DNA of 64,000 nucleotides, from assembly GCA_964416305.1 (NCBI GenBank), contig CAYQDM010000010.1, forward strand, positions 51,577 to 115,576, written 5' to 3'. A program made the position numbers and the translations under genes. The notes beneath the pieces were generated by a model. It worked only from the letters and a program-made list of their open reading frames with translations, was not told the DNA's origin and made no database searches. This document shows, in pieces, positions 52,527 to 61,034 of this stretch (positions are counted from its first letter, which is position 1; every line of letters begins with the position of its first letter). The DNA comes from Acidaminobacter sp964416305. Lineage in GTDB: Bacteria > Bacillota > Clostridia > Peptostreptococcales > Acidaminobacteraceae.

Positions 52527-52610
52527 GGGGTCATCACCTCCAAATAGCCATAAACGGTTTAATCGATAGGTGCCGGTAATTTCAACTTATAAAATGTAGT
52601 TTGGTAAAAA

Positions 52611-53063
52611 TCACGACTTTTGGATTTCATCCATAACCGCGCGTGTATCTTCCAAACTAAACGACGCAAATAATCTTCTGTTTTCCTGATCTAAAATCCT
52701 ATAGTGATGAGATAATAAATTCTGCTGGATTCTATAGCCATCAGCCTCTTGAATAGTCTTCCACCACACTCTTCCGCCCCAGGTTTTGGGATAGTCGACC
52801 TCCAAGTCTTTGAAAGCCATTGAGATAATCATGCCAGAAATATCACCTCCAAGAGCATCACGCAGAAGTGTGCTGTCTGAGAAAATGCTGGCCAATGTGA
52901 CTGCACCATTCCAACCTAAGCTTTTTCTGTTTTTTTCAATCTCGATCAGTGTCTTCTTTGAGATCCCAAGAATGACCGCCATTTTATCTTGTGTCAGTCC
53001 ATATTCCGTTCTAATCAGTTTCATTTTATCGTCCATGATTTTTACAAAGGTGGTTTTATCCAT
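52611..53063 (-). CDS. XRE-family HTH protein
   Basis: About 150 residues. LIRTEYGLTQDKMAVILGISKKTLIEIEKNRKSLGW is the HTH (10-55); the C-terminal half has WGGRVWWKTIQEADGYRIQQNLLSHHYRILDQENRRLFASF, a small domain unknown to me. ATG 53063 is preceded by GGGG. Monocistronic; target unknown. Confidence 0.8.
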   Translation of the reverse strand: MDKTTFVKIMDDKMKLIRTEYGLTQDKMAVILGISKKTLIEIEKNRKSLGWNGAVTLASIFSDSTLLRDALGGDISGMIISMAFKDLEVDYPKTWGGRVWWKTIQEADGYRIQQNLLSHHYRILDQENRRLFASFSLEDTRAVMDEIQKS

Positions 53064-53229
53064 AAACATTACCCCATAATTCATATTTTGGTTATAGTGT
53101 AATTTTACACCTTTTGACTCTATTTTTCAACAATGATGCGAATTATTATGACGACTAAGACTAAGTCAGACTTGGTGATATACCGAAAATGCACCAAAAT
53201 ATTTCCGAAAATATTACCGCTACTTAAAT

Positions 53230-53279
53230 AAAAAAATGAGGTCAATTGGCACTCACTACACCAATTGACCTCATTTCAC
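53230..53279 (-). terminator. Terminator of the SIMPL-domain gene
   Basis: On the minus strand AAATGAGGTCAATTGG pairs with CCAATTGACCTCATTT, followed by further T residues. Confidence 0.85.
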
Positions 53280-53285
53280 AATCTT

Positions 53286-54023
53286 CTAATCCTCAATTTC
53301 AAAGCTCGCCGTCACAATGGCTGTGATGGCTTTTTCTATAGACGAGGTGTCATTGATCCCATAATCCGACACTTCTGTTGAGTTAGCCGGCGTGATCTGC
53401 ATGACACCCATTTTTGCAGAGCGCAGTTTTCCAATGTTGCCGCCAGTATTCAACGCAATCTGCTCAGCCCTGGCTTTGGCGTCTTTTGTCGCTTCTGCCA
53501 GCATGCTTACCTTCAAATCCGCGATCTTGGTATAGAAATACTGGGGCTGCCAGGATTGAAATTCAATACCTTCATTGATGAGCTCTGTGACTTCCCTGGA
53601 AACTCTGGTCAGCTTGTCGAGCTCTGTGGAGCTGATTTCAACCCGCATTTCAAGGCGATAAGCCATCACATTCATGGTGTACATACCACTTGGCGTCACT
53701 TCGTAAATTGGGTTCGTGGAGATGGAGGAAAAAATCATCTGCTCCTCCGGAATGCCTTTGGATGTCAAAAACGCTTTTACCTTTTCCTGGTCCGCATTCA
53801 ACTTTGCATAAGCATCTTTAAGGCTTGCTGATTGAGCGCTGAAGCTGCCGGTCCAAACCATGAGGTCTGAAGTAATCTGCTGCCTGGCAGATCCGGAAAC
53901 AGTGATGAAATTCGTTCCTTTGATCTCCACCAAACTGTCCGCGACCTTATAAGTACTTGCCACAATGCCGCCCATGACAATTAAAGCCGCGAGTAAAATA
54001 GTCACCATACGTTTATTTTCCAA
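53286..54023 (-). CDS. SIMPL-domain protein
   Basis: 245 residues: N-terminal membrane anchor (7-25), then the SIMPL (DUF541) domain with ITVSGSARQQITSDLMVW and ATKDAKARAEQIALNTGGNIG. These extracytoplasmic proteins have unknown or oxidative-stress roles. TTG start with AGGTGAGTGAGGG upstream. Confidence 0.88.
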   Translation of the reverse strand: MENKRMVTILLAALIVMGGIVASTYKVADSLVEIKGTNFITVSGSARQQITSDLMVWTGSFSAQSASLKDAYAKLNADQEKVKAFLTSKGIPEEQMIFSSISTNPIYEVTPSGMYTMNVMAYRLEMRVEISSTELDKLTRVSREVTELINEGIEFQSWQPQYFYTKIADLKVSMLAEATKDAKARAEQIALNTGGNIGKLRSAKMGVMQITPANSTEVSDYGINDTSSIEKAITAIVTASFEIED

Positions 54024-54071
54024 GCGCCCTCACTCACCTTTCAGTTTTTCAACTCATACCAACGCTGCTGA

Positions 54072-54353
54072 TTATTCTTTATAAATCAGGTCATGATACT
54101 CACTGTTCTTCTCCATCTGTGCTTTGGCATAGGAACAAACAGGTGTAATTTTCAAATTCTCATCCCTTGCCCAGTCCGTCAGCGCTTTCAGCAGCAGCTT
54201 GCCAACGCCTTGGCCGTTGAGCGCTTCAGAGACATACGTGTGGTCAATTGTAATCCGTTTTTCTCCGGAAGGCACATAGGTCATAGTCGCTGACCAATGA
54301 TCTTCGGATTCACCAATATAGAAACTGTGGGCACCTTGTTTTATTTCATGCAT
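54072..54353 (-). CDS. Small GNAT acetyltransferase, YjdJ/GCN5-related minimal type
   Basis: About 93 residues: ITIDHTYVSEALNGQGVGKLLLKALTDWARDENLKITPVCSYAKAQMEKNSEYHDL. This is the short GNAT group (human GTLF3B-like) with the C-x-Y-A-x-x loop. ATG 54353 follows GGAGGTG. The substrate is unknown. Confidence 0.88.
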   Translation of the reverse strand: MHEIKQGAHSFYIGESEDHWSATMTYVPSGEKRITIDHTYVSEALNGQGVGKLLLKALTDWARDENLKITPVCSYAKAQMEKNSEYHDLIYKE

Positions 54354-54446
54354 ACTGACACACCTCCGTAGTTTTCTAATTTGCAATTCAATTTTATCAC
54401 ATTTATTCAGTCATAACCTAAAATGAAAGATGATTTTGCCGATGGT

Positions 54447-55115
54447 CTATTCTCCCTCAAATGACAGATCCAACTGTTCATATAGCAATCTCCAATAAGT
54501 CATATGCTCAGACCACGCTTTTGGCAAATTTCCTTTCAGCACCTCAATCCGGCTATTAGCCTCACTGATTTGCGCCTCATTCAACAATCCCAGAGCCTGA
54601 TCCCGAAATACTTCGGCAGAACGAAACCGAATAGTCGAACAGTGCACAGCCATGGTCCCCCAGATAAATGCTTCGACAGGATCCACACCCATACCTGTCC
54701 CATTCAGATAGTAACCGGCCAAATTGCACTGTGCTCCCGGATTGCCATGTTCCGAGGCTTTAAGCCACCACTCGGCTGCTTTTTCCGGATCATTTTCGCA
54801 AGCATTGTGTTTCGGACGCACGATTGCGTAGAAATTGCCCATACCACACTCTGCACTCGGATACGCTTGTTCGGCAGCGCGCCTATAGCAATTGAAGGCT
54901 TCAGCGTAATCCCTCCGAACGCCCAAATGGTCAAAATAGGCAATACCGAGTGCGCAAAGGGCCGGAGCATAACCATAGCCGGCCAGTTTCCTTATAGAGT
55001 TGATGCCCTTGGCATAGTTTCGCTCCTCCGAACTTCCGTAAAACAAAGGATACAAGGCGGCAAACGCCTTTTTTTCAGCGACTGTTCCCCACAATTCCCA
55101 TGCCTCCTTCAGCAC
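54447..55115 (-). CDS. Sel1-repeat protein
   Basis: 222 residues with three to four Sel1 units, for example GYAPALCALGIAYFDHLGVRRDYAEAFNCYRRAAEQ and GNPGAQCNLAGYYLNGTGMGVDPVEA. A protein-binding scaffold. It is 7 bp after the 335-residue gene, third in a three-gene operon beginning with a metallophosphoesterase. A lone GCCGATGGT (54434) follows the stop. Confidence 0.85.
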   Translation of the reverse strand: MLKEAWELWGTVAEKKAFAALYPLFYGSSEERNYAKGINSIRKLAGYGYAPALCALGIAYFDHLGVRRDYAEAFNCYRRAAEQAYPSAECGMGNFYAIVRPKHNACENDPEKAAEWWLKASEHGNPGAQCNLAGYYLNGTGMGVDPVEAFIWGTMAVHCSTIRFRSAEVFRDQALGLLNEAQISEANSRIEVLKGNLPKAWSEHMTYWRLLYEQLDLSFEGE

Positions 55116-55122
55116 TAATCAC

Positions 55123-56130
55123 CTATTTTCTAGTCCCAAGAATTTTCTCTTCCAAAACCGCCAACGCAACTTTGGTTTTATGATCCAAACGCGCGTAAAC
55201 ATCAGAACGTGATTTCAGTGATTCGGTTTCTCTGTTGCTGTTTGCTTTGTTTTGAATCGCCTCTCTCCAATAAACCTTTTTATTTTTTATATACAGGTCA
55301 TAATCGACGATTCGCTCACCATTCGATAGATGCTCCAAACCAAGAAGAATGTGTTTAAAAACCTTCGGCTCAACATAAGTCAGAAAGTGCACACTATAGA
55401 CTTCCACGGGAAAGAGAAATTTGGGGTAATCTTTTGACCAGCTCTCACCGATCACGATTCCCAGTTCAAGAGAATCCAGCACTTCCATTAACCGCTGATA
55501 ATGCAGCTGAAAAGCGCCATAGACATCGTAAATCCGGATTTCAAATTCATGCCATTCTTTATTATCCATACTGCTGTTCAAATATCTGAAAGCATCCATT
55601 GTCAGATCTCGGTGTAGTGTTGCATAATCCTGATCCAGCCTCAAAAAGTTGTAATGCAAGTCGCTGAACTTAGCACTTCTGCTGAGCGGCTTGTCTGTTA
55701 ATCCAATAATGGTGGAGGTCGCACTGCCACTTTCAACGCAATAGTTGAAAGATCCAATCTTCCCGCCAAAATCCTTTTGAATATTGAGCAGCATTTTTTC
55801 CATATCACCTATAGCTCTCATTAAGATGGTCTGAGGTGCCGGCCTGATCGCTTGTATCAATTCGCTGTCCGCCTCTTGAATCAATTGACAGAGAACCTGC
55901 GCAACATCATTTCTAATTAATAACGTATCTAACACATCACTTTTGTTTACATTCGGTTTTAAATCAGAAAACAAGTAAATAATAGTATTAAACTCATCCG
56001 ACTTATCAAAGACGACATCCACGTCCAAAATTTCGGCCTGAAATTTGTCGATCAAAAAATTAATGAATTCAAACCGCTTCGCAGTGCCTATATATAGCAT
56101 GTGCGGACCATTTCTGAGCAGGGATACCAT
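55123..56130 (-). CDS. Protein of unknown function in phosphoesterase-Sel1 operon
   Basis: 335 residues, soluble, mixed alpha/beta. It begins MVSLLRNGPHMLYIGTAKRF; no recognised motif. The pattern LFPVEVYSVHFLTYVEPKVFKHILLGLEHL may form a hydrophobic core. The start (ATG, GGAGGTG upstream) lies 19 bp after the phosphoesterase stop. I do not recognise the family. Confidence 0.65.
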   Translation of the reverse strand: MVSLLRNGPHMLYIGTAKRFEFINFLIDKFQAEILDVDVVFDKSDEFNTIIYLFSDLKPNVNKSDVLDTLLIRNDVAQVLCQLIQEADSELIQAIRPAPQTILMRAIGDMEKMLLNIQKDFGGKIGSFNYCVESGSATSTIIGLTDKPLSRSAKFSDLHYNFLRLDQDYATLHRDLTMDAFRYLNSSMDNKEWHEFEIRIYDVYGAFQLHYQRLMEVLDSLELGIVIGESWSKDYPKFLFPVEVYSVHFLTYVEPKVFKHILLGLEHLSNGERIVDYDLYIKNKKVYWREAIQNKANSNRETESLKSRSDVYARLDHKTKVALAVLEEKILGTRK

Positions 56131-56149
56131 TTTTTCACCTCCACCTCTG

Positions 56150-56779
56150 TTACAGACGCATTCTCTTTCGATTCAGTCTCGCGCTGTCAGTGCCACCGGG
56201 ATACATGATCCCAAAAACTTCTCCGGTGGATAAATCGATCAGATGCATTGCTTCGATACCATTTAAGTAATATACTCCATTCGTCCTTTGACTCTTGAGT
56301 GACAAGTCGTGACCGAAAAGATAGAAGCCAGATGCTTTTGACTTTGTCGATCTAAGAGCCGCTTCATGATAATGGGCAATTGAAATTGTTATGCCCTGAA
56401 AATTTTCTATGCCCGCATCTTCATAAACTATAATGCGACCGGCATATTTTCTGACGAGATCGAGATTGTCATGATTGCCAAGGGTAATAATTACTTTTTC
56501 AGCAGAACTATGATTCAAGATCTGCATGAGTTTAATCAATGCGCTCTCATAATTTCTCAGTAAACTAGGGCGAAGCTGAAGTTTCAAATCATCTGCGAGA
56601 TCCCCGGTATGGATGATGTAATTCGGTTTCAAAATCCTCAACAGACGCTTCAATTCAGGGTAAACGGAAGTCGGTGTATCAGAAATATGAAGGAGCGTTG
56701 GGCCTTTCACCCGCAGAACCGCTTCATCCACAATCACATGGCCCAACAGCTGCCACAGCATTTTCTTGATGGTATTCAT
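56150..56779 (-). CDS. Metallophosphoesterase
   Basis: About 209 residues with the calcineurin-like motifs HISDTP (first Asp), HTGDLADD, TLGNHDN, SIAHYH and FGHDLS, though the first motif has D-x-P instead of D-x-H and the last lacks the usual GHxH. It may hydrolyse phosphodiesters, with altered metal binding. ATG 56779 follows GGAGGG. First of the three-gene operon. Confidence 0.82.
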   Translation of the reverse strand: MNTIKKMLWQLLGHVIVDEAVLRVKGPTLLHISDTPTSVYPELKRLLRILKPNYIIHTGDLADDLKLQLRPSLLRNYESALIKLMQILNHSSAEKVIITLGNHDNLDLVRKYAGRIIVYEDAGIENFQGITISIAHYHEAALRSTKSKASGFYLFGHDLSLKSQRTNGVYYLNGIEAMHLIDLSTGEVFGIMYPGGTDSARLNRKRMRL

Positions 56780-56876
56780 CACAGCCCTCCAAGCGTGAAC
56801 CCGCGTTTCGTAACGGCTGATCACATTATAATTTTACCACTTCATTGTTTTTAAAGCTGAATTCCAAGATTGAACA

Positions 56877-56914
56877 AGACCATCGGTAAAAAGCATTACT
56901 CTGCCGATGGTCAC
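56877..56914 (-). terminator. Terminator of the Phd-Uma2 gene, GCCGATGGT pair
   Basis: GACCATCGGTA (56878-56888) faces TGCCGATGGTC (56902-56912); T-rich tail on the minus strand is short. Confidence 0.6.
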
Positions 56915-56969
56915 GCAACATCATTTTTCATCCACAAAATAGTATCATTGCAGGTTCACAGGTCTCACT

Positions 56970-57734
56970 CTAATAGACAAAAACCTCCGCCAAAGGGGCT
57001 TCAAGTCCCTCAAACACTTGAGATGCTGCGACTTCATCCGCTTTATAACTGATAAATTCTTCGACGTCCAGATTATTGAATCCATAAATCATAATAGTCT
57101 TTCGAACAGGATCTGCCAGCCAGTATTCTTTAACCCCGGAAAGCATATACGTATTCAGTTTTTTGACCATATCCTTGGACCGGGTACTCGGAGAAAGAAT
57201 TTCAACCACCAAAGCGGGCGTCCCCATATAGCGGCCCTTTTCATCAAGTTGTTCCTCTATATCACAAGCTATGAGGAGGTCCGGCTGGCACACATCCGGA
57301 TCTTTGATTTCAGGCTTAAAAAAATGAACATCAAAAGGTGCATAGACGACTCTGCACTTATTTCCACGCAAAAATTGAGAAAACAAGATGAACAGGCGGC
57401 CTGAGATCTCCTGATGCTCAAAGTTTGGAGACCCTAACAACACAATTTCTCCGTCAATGAACTCCATCCTCAGCTCGCTTTTTTCATAGATTTCCATGAA
57501 TTCCTCATAGGAGACCTTTTTACCCCCATATTGGTAGTCCAGCGCCTGTTCTCTCACCTGCATCAAGTTATACCGGTCATAGTCAGACAGGTAGGGTGTC
57601 ATCCGAACTGCTTTTTCCCCGTTTTTTGTTATGATGACCTCGTTGTTCTCATTGACATAGTCCAGGTATTTTCCCAAATTCTTTTTGAATTCTGTCGCAG
57701 TTATGGTTTTACTGTAGAAACTATCTTCACTCAC
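56970..57734 (-). CDS. Phd-type antitoxin domain fused to Uma2-family (DUF820) nuclease
   Basis: About 254 residues. Residues 8-50 are Phd/YefM-like (ITATEFKKNLGKYLDYVNEN). A linker follows, then a Uma2 PD-(D/E)XK domain with RMEFIDGEIV, QPDLLIACD, LVVEILSPSTRSKD and YMLSGVKEYWLADP, all catalytic positions present. The GTG at 57734 follows AGGTGA; upstream frame extension would cross the operator. A self-regulated DNA-binding nuclease is likely; the biological role of Uma2 proteins is unknown. Confidence 0.85.
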   Translation of the reverse strand: MSEDSFYSKTITATEFKKNLGKYLDYVNENNEVIITKNGEKAVRMTPYLSDYDRYNLMQVREQALDYQYGGKKVSYEEFMEIYEKSELRMEFIDGEIVLLGSPNFEHQEISGRLFILFSQFLRGNKCRVVYAPFDVHFFKPEIKDPDVCQPDLLIACDIEEQLDEKGRYMGTPALVVEILSPSTRSKDMVKKLNTYMLSGVKEYWLADPVRKTIMIYGFNNLDVEEFISYKADEVAASQVFEGLEAPLAEVFVY

Positions 57735-57744
57735 AAAATCACCT

Positions 57745-57802
57745 CGTACGATTTTTAAATTTAATCGTACGATAATTATATCACATCGCACATCGATTGC
57801 AA
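57745..57802 (-). promoter_or_regulatory. Promoter and operator of the Phd-Uma2 gene
   Basis: TTGCAA (57802-57797), 16 bp, TATAAT (57780-57775), then a perfect inverted repeat CGTACGATT (57745-57753) / AATCGTACG (57763-57771) directly downstream and reaching the ribosome site. This layout fits autorepression by the Phd domain. Confidence 0.75.
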
Positions 57803-58026
57803 TCTTGTCGCGCGAATCCTTTTGACACACTCCGTCTGCCAGCCTGCCTGAAAAAGAACTATGAGCAGGCTGTGCTAATGACCATAAGCAAAATTTAATG
57901 TTTTGCAGTCCTTGCTTTTATACCTTGAACCATCATATAATGTTAATGTTCGTAATGAAAAAAACACATGCCTTTTATGCTGTTTTCGATTACAATAAGA
58001 GTAACATAACAACTAGGAGGTCACAA

Positions 58027-58398
58027 ATGGATTCAACGACAATTTGGATTATAGCGGGCAGCATTCTCATTGGCGCAGTGATTGGTGCTGTAGTGTATTA
58101 CCGCAAAAAGACCAAGGAAATGCACGAAATGTTCAAGCACGTCCAGGAAACCGTTAAGCAGGTGCCTAAACAGAAAAAACAGAGCTTCATACTGTTCATG
58201 TTTAAGGAAAGTGTCAGAGCAGCCAAATCGAAAACCACGGTCAACCAGGGCCGTTTCAATGACCCAAGAATCCTTGAGGCGCAACTGATCCAAATGTCCG
58301 GTATTCTCAAAGACCGCTCCAAGGTCAGCGACAAGAAGATGAAGCAAGCCCTTCAAATGTATGATAGTTATATCAATTGGGAAAAGAAAATTTCCTAA
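58027..58398 (+). CDS. Membrane-anchored small protein, YtxH-like topology
   Basis: About 123 residues, MDSTTIWIIAGSILIGAVIG membrane anchor with a glycine-zipper look, then a Lys-rich helical cytoplasmic tail. AGGAGG is 7 bases before the ATG. Frames starting upstream at 57898 lack a ribosome site. Function unknown. A strong terminator follows. Confidence 0.75.
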   Translation: MDSTTIWIIAGSILIGAVIGAVVYYRKKTKEMHEMFKHVQETVKQVPKQKKQSFILFMFKESVRAAKSKTTVNQGRFNDPRILEAQLIQMSGILKDRSKVSDKKMKQALQMYDSYINWEKKIS

Positions 58399-58422
58399 TC
58401 TGAACGCTGCATGAATCCGAAT

Positions 58423-58470
58423 AAAAAACCTGAACCGCTCGAGTCAATTTGAGCGATTCAGGTTTTTTCT
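58423..58470 (+). terminator. Terminator of the YtxH-like gene
   Basis: AAAAACCTGAACCGCTC pairs with GAGCGATTCAGGTTTTTT. Confidence 0.85.
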
Positions 58471-58524
58471 TTTGCGTTGAAATTCATTGGAAACATTTCA
58501 CTTTTGAGCCAGACATTCGAGTGC

Positions 58525-59649
58525 CTAAAAAACGATATCTCCCGGTCCATAACCGCCAGGAAGCGGTTCTTCGCTTAGAAATTCAAAGTTTTCATCTCGC
58601 AGGATTGGTAAAAACACTTCATACGGAATCCGCGCAAACTCACAGGCATAATTGCTGGCGCCAAACCACTTGCCCTCTTTAGCGCTCAGGTTCAAGCCTC
58701 TGGCAAATTTCGTGAAGTTCGAGCAATCATGAACTGCCAGGTCCCAATTTTCTTCACTGGCAATCTTCATGAACTTCAGCGTGAGTTCCCTGCTCCAAAC
58801 CGGCGATATATAGCCGTGTCGGGAGATATACATGTTTTCCCCATTATAATTGTCAATGTTATTCTCATTCAAATGCAGCTCCGCACAGTTAATGAAATCC
58901 ACGCCGGTCTTTAAGATTGCCTGCTTCTTCTTGAAAAAGGCATCGAAAAACTCAGGCGTCATAGGCGTTTCAATGCCTACATTCTTAATATATTTTTTTG
59001 CCAGCCCAATTGCCTCAATAACTTTATCCGAGCAGTGGGTCGCACCCAGGTTGAAACGGATCTCATCCAGACCTGCCTCACCCAGTGCTTTCAAATTTTC
59101 CTCCGTACATAGGGTCCCATTGGTGTACAAATGCTGGTGAACCCCCGCATCCCTAAATTTCTCAACCACCGGATAATATTTTTCGATTTCCATGAACGGC
59201 TCCAAATAGACGTAGGAAATCCCCGTTGGCTTTTGTTGGGTGGACAGGAGCAGGTCCAGATCCTTCTCATAGAACTTGGTGCCGCCAATCTCCCACATGC
59301 CCTCGCCAACCGGCGGAATATCGTCAAGCTCGCCATAGTTATAACAAAACTTGCACACGATATTGCACTTGTTCGTTTTCCTAATGGCGCTAAGGCCGGT
59401 TCCCAGGAGGCACGAGCGGCAGCCATCCGGAAATTTGCTGTCACTCCCCACGTAAAAGGTTCTATTCTCCAAAGTCTTTAAGTTTTTAATGTCCGCCATC
59501 AGCGCATTCATTCGCTGATCGATCGCAGCCTCTATTTGGGCAAATGTCGCGTAAATAATTTCTTGCTGCTTGGTCATAATCACTTCGTCTTCCGGTAAAA
59601 TCGAAAAGAATTCGAACCAGTGCAGCGCATCTTTTTTTGATATTTTCAA
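58525..59649 (-). CDS. Radical SAM protein
   Basis: 374 residues. The [4Fe-4S] motif is in NKCNIVCKFCYNYG (CxxxCxxC, about residues 94-101), preceded by GCRSC and an unusual 75-residue helical N-terminus. Later motifs include VYLEPFMEIEKY, HQHLYTNGTL and DEIRFNLGA, giving the TIM-barrel order. No SPASM Cys cluster is seen. Substrate unknown. GAGGAG precedes the ATG. Confidence 0.88.
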   Translation of the reverse strand: MKISKKDALHWFEFFSILPEDEVIMTKQQEIIYATFAQIEAAIDQRMNALMADIKNLKTLENRTFYVGSDSKFPDGCRSCLLGTGLSAIRKTNKCNIVCKFCYNYGELDDIPPVGEGMWEIGGTKFYEKDLDLLLSTQQKPTGISYVYLEPFMEIEKYYPVVEKFRDAGVHQHLYTNGTLCTEENLKALGEAGLDEIRFNLGATHCSDKVIEAIGLAKKYIKNVGIETPMTPEFFDAFFKKKQAILKTGVDFINCAELHLNENNIDNYNGENMYISRHGYISPVWSRELTLKFMKIASEENWDLAVHDCSNFTKFARGLNLSAKEGKWFGASNYACEFARIPYEVFLPILRDENFEFLSEEPLPGGYGPGDIVF

Positions 59650-59686
59650 AACAACCTCTCCTCAAAAGCGCCGTGACGCTTAAATC

Positions 59687-59722
59687 ACCATCGGCAAAAG
59701 CCTTAGAGCTCTGCCGATGGTC
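59687..59722. terminator. Hairpin with GCCGATGGT pair
   Basis: ACCATCGGCAAAAG (59687-59700) faces CTCTGCCGATGGT (59709-59721). It separates the radical SAM gene from the small membrane gene upstream in the minus direction, where it may terminate that transcript. Confidence 0.6.
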
Positions 59723-59750
59723 TTTTCAGGGTCTCACCATCCGCTAAATT

Positions 59751-59900
59751 TTAATACGGATTATTATAAAAGTAAATCCATACCGCAATAACAAAAACCA
59801 ATAAAATCGAAGAACCGACCAACAGACGCTTATTCTTCTTGATTATCCCGTTCACAATCCCAATAATTGCAGCTATTGATAATGCAATGCCAATAAACAT
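59751..59900 (-). CDS. Two-span membrane peptide of 49 residues
   Basis: MFIGIALSIAAIIGIVNGII, a KKNKR turn, a second hydrophobic helix and the end YFYNNPY. AGGGAG precedes the ATG. It sits 17 bp downstream of the MmcQ/YjbR stop codon and is likely cotranscribed. Unknown function. Confidence 0.65.
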   Translation of the reverse strand: MFIGIALSIAAIIGIVNGIIKKNKRLLVGSSILLVFVIAVWIYFYNNPY

Positions 59901-59917
59901 TTCATACCACTCCCTGC

Positions 59918-60328
59918 CTAATCTTCACTTTGATCTTGGGGTGATTTGCGGATCCGTTTGCTTAACTTTGGCTTGATCAAGTCATAGCTCCTTTCGATCA
60001 TGCCCATGACATCTTCTTCAGGCACATCTCCGCCAATAGTTACGGTGTTCCAGTGGGTTTTATTCATATGATAAGCCGGCGTTACGTCCGCGAAGACCTT
60101 CCGAAGGAAGTCAGCTTCCATAGGCTCACATTTTAGATTCACACACAATTTACCATGACGCTCATAGATCAGCGCGAAAGACTTCTTGTTCGCCCGATGC
60201 CGCATCACAGCCCACGCATGGTCATCCGTAACGTCGTCAAAGGGATAATCCTCATAGGCGGCGGGGAATGTCAGACAAAAGCTGATGAGTTCACTGCGGG
60301 TCAAAGGCTTCACCTCCAGAATTGGCAT
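59918..60328 (-). CDS. MmcQ/YjbR family protein
   Basis: 136 residues: CLTFPAAYEDYPFDDVTDDHAWAVMRHRANKKSFALIY, LCVNLKCEPMEADFLR, HMNKTHWNTVTIGGDVPEE. These match the CyaY-like-fold MmcQ/YjbR proteins, thought to bind DNA. GGAGGTG precedes the start region. Confidence 0.88.
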   Translation of the reverse strand: MPILEVKPLTRSELISFCLTFPAAYEDYPFDDVTDDHAWAVMRHRANKKSFALIYERHGKLCVNLKCEPMEADFLRKVFADVTPAYHMNKTHWNTVTIGGDVPEEDVMGMIERSYDLIKPKLSKRIRKSPQDQSED

Positions 60329-60356
60329 CTAATGCATTGAAAAGGAGTGCTTTAGC

Positions 60357-60658
60357 ATGCTGTTTAAAATACTGCACTACAGGGCCTTCATGGCTCTTGG
60401 CATTTTTGTCAGAATTATATGAAAGCGCAACAGCCATTGGTTAGCCTGGGAAGTCCTCAATTTCAAGTGGCTGCTGAATATTTCGCTGGCGCTTTGATCT
60501 TTGTCCTCAGCGTCGAGATTGGCTCAAACGACGAAATCATCCATTACCTAAGGCATATCGGCTTTTCATCTGTCCTGACCGCCACGAGCGGCCTCGTGAG
60601 AAGTGTCACCTTTGCCCATACAGGACGAAAGTTCATAGGGCGGGATCGTTGTTTCTAA
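60357..60658 (+). pseudogene. Remnant of a LysO/DUF340-like membrane exporter
   Basis: ATG at 60357 behind AAAAGGAG opens MLFKILHYRAFMALGIFVRI then TGA; another frame continues with FAGALIFVLSVEIGSNDEII and LRHIGFSSVLTATSGLVRS, reminiscent of LysO (YbjE) helices. The reading frame is broken and truncated. Family identity is tentative. Confidence 0.4.
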
Positions 60659-61034
60659 ATCACAGAATAGGGGGCGGACATCGCTGATTATCCGTCTTTG
60701 AGGTGGCACTTGGGTAAGGCAGTTTATGATTATGGAACTTAATCCGGATACTTCTGGACCAAGTCGGGGCATGAGATCAAATTAGATCCAGAAGGTAATT
60801 GAGAAAGTTCTATCCCTGCGCTTCCATATCAAACCAATTCCCTACCTGCCAAAATAAATGCCTTTAGCGTTTGCTGATCCAATTTGTTTGTATATTTTTG
60901 GCAGTTGCATCTTTTATTCAACCCATGATCAATCGACCATGGGTTTTTTGAATTGAAAATCAGTTTCTAAATTTCATTGATGTGTATCTGATACACAAAC
61001 ATAAGGCCATCTAAGATTTCACTTTTTAGCCGCA
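60659..61034. other. Non-coding region with a plus-strand terminator
   Basis: No intact gene is seen. At 60920-60950 AACCCATG pairs with CATGGGTT, followed by TTTT, probably the old terminator of the decayed LysO-like gene. Confidence 0.5.

Noticed and set aside
57898..58026. Extended N-terminus of the YtxH-like protein
   Set aside because: No ribosome site for the upstream starts, while AGGAGG precedes ATG 58027 at the right distance.
60357..60658. Second selenoprotein (TGA after MLFKILHYRAFMALGIFVRI)
   Set aside because: The frame after this TGA does not continue the homologous sequence; the recognisable part is in another frame, so it is simple decay.
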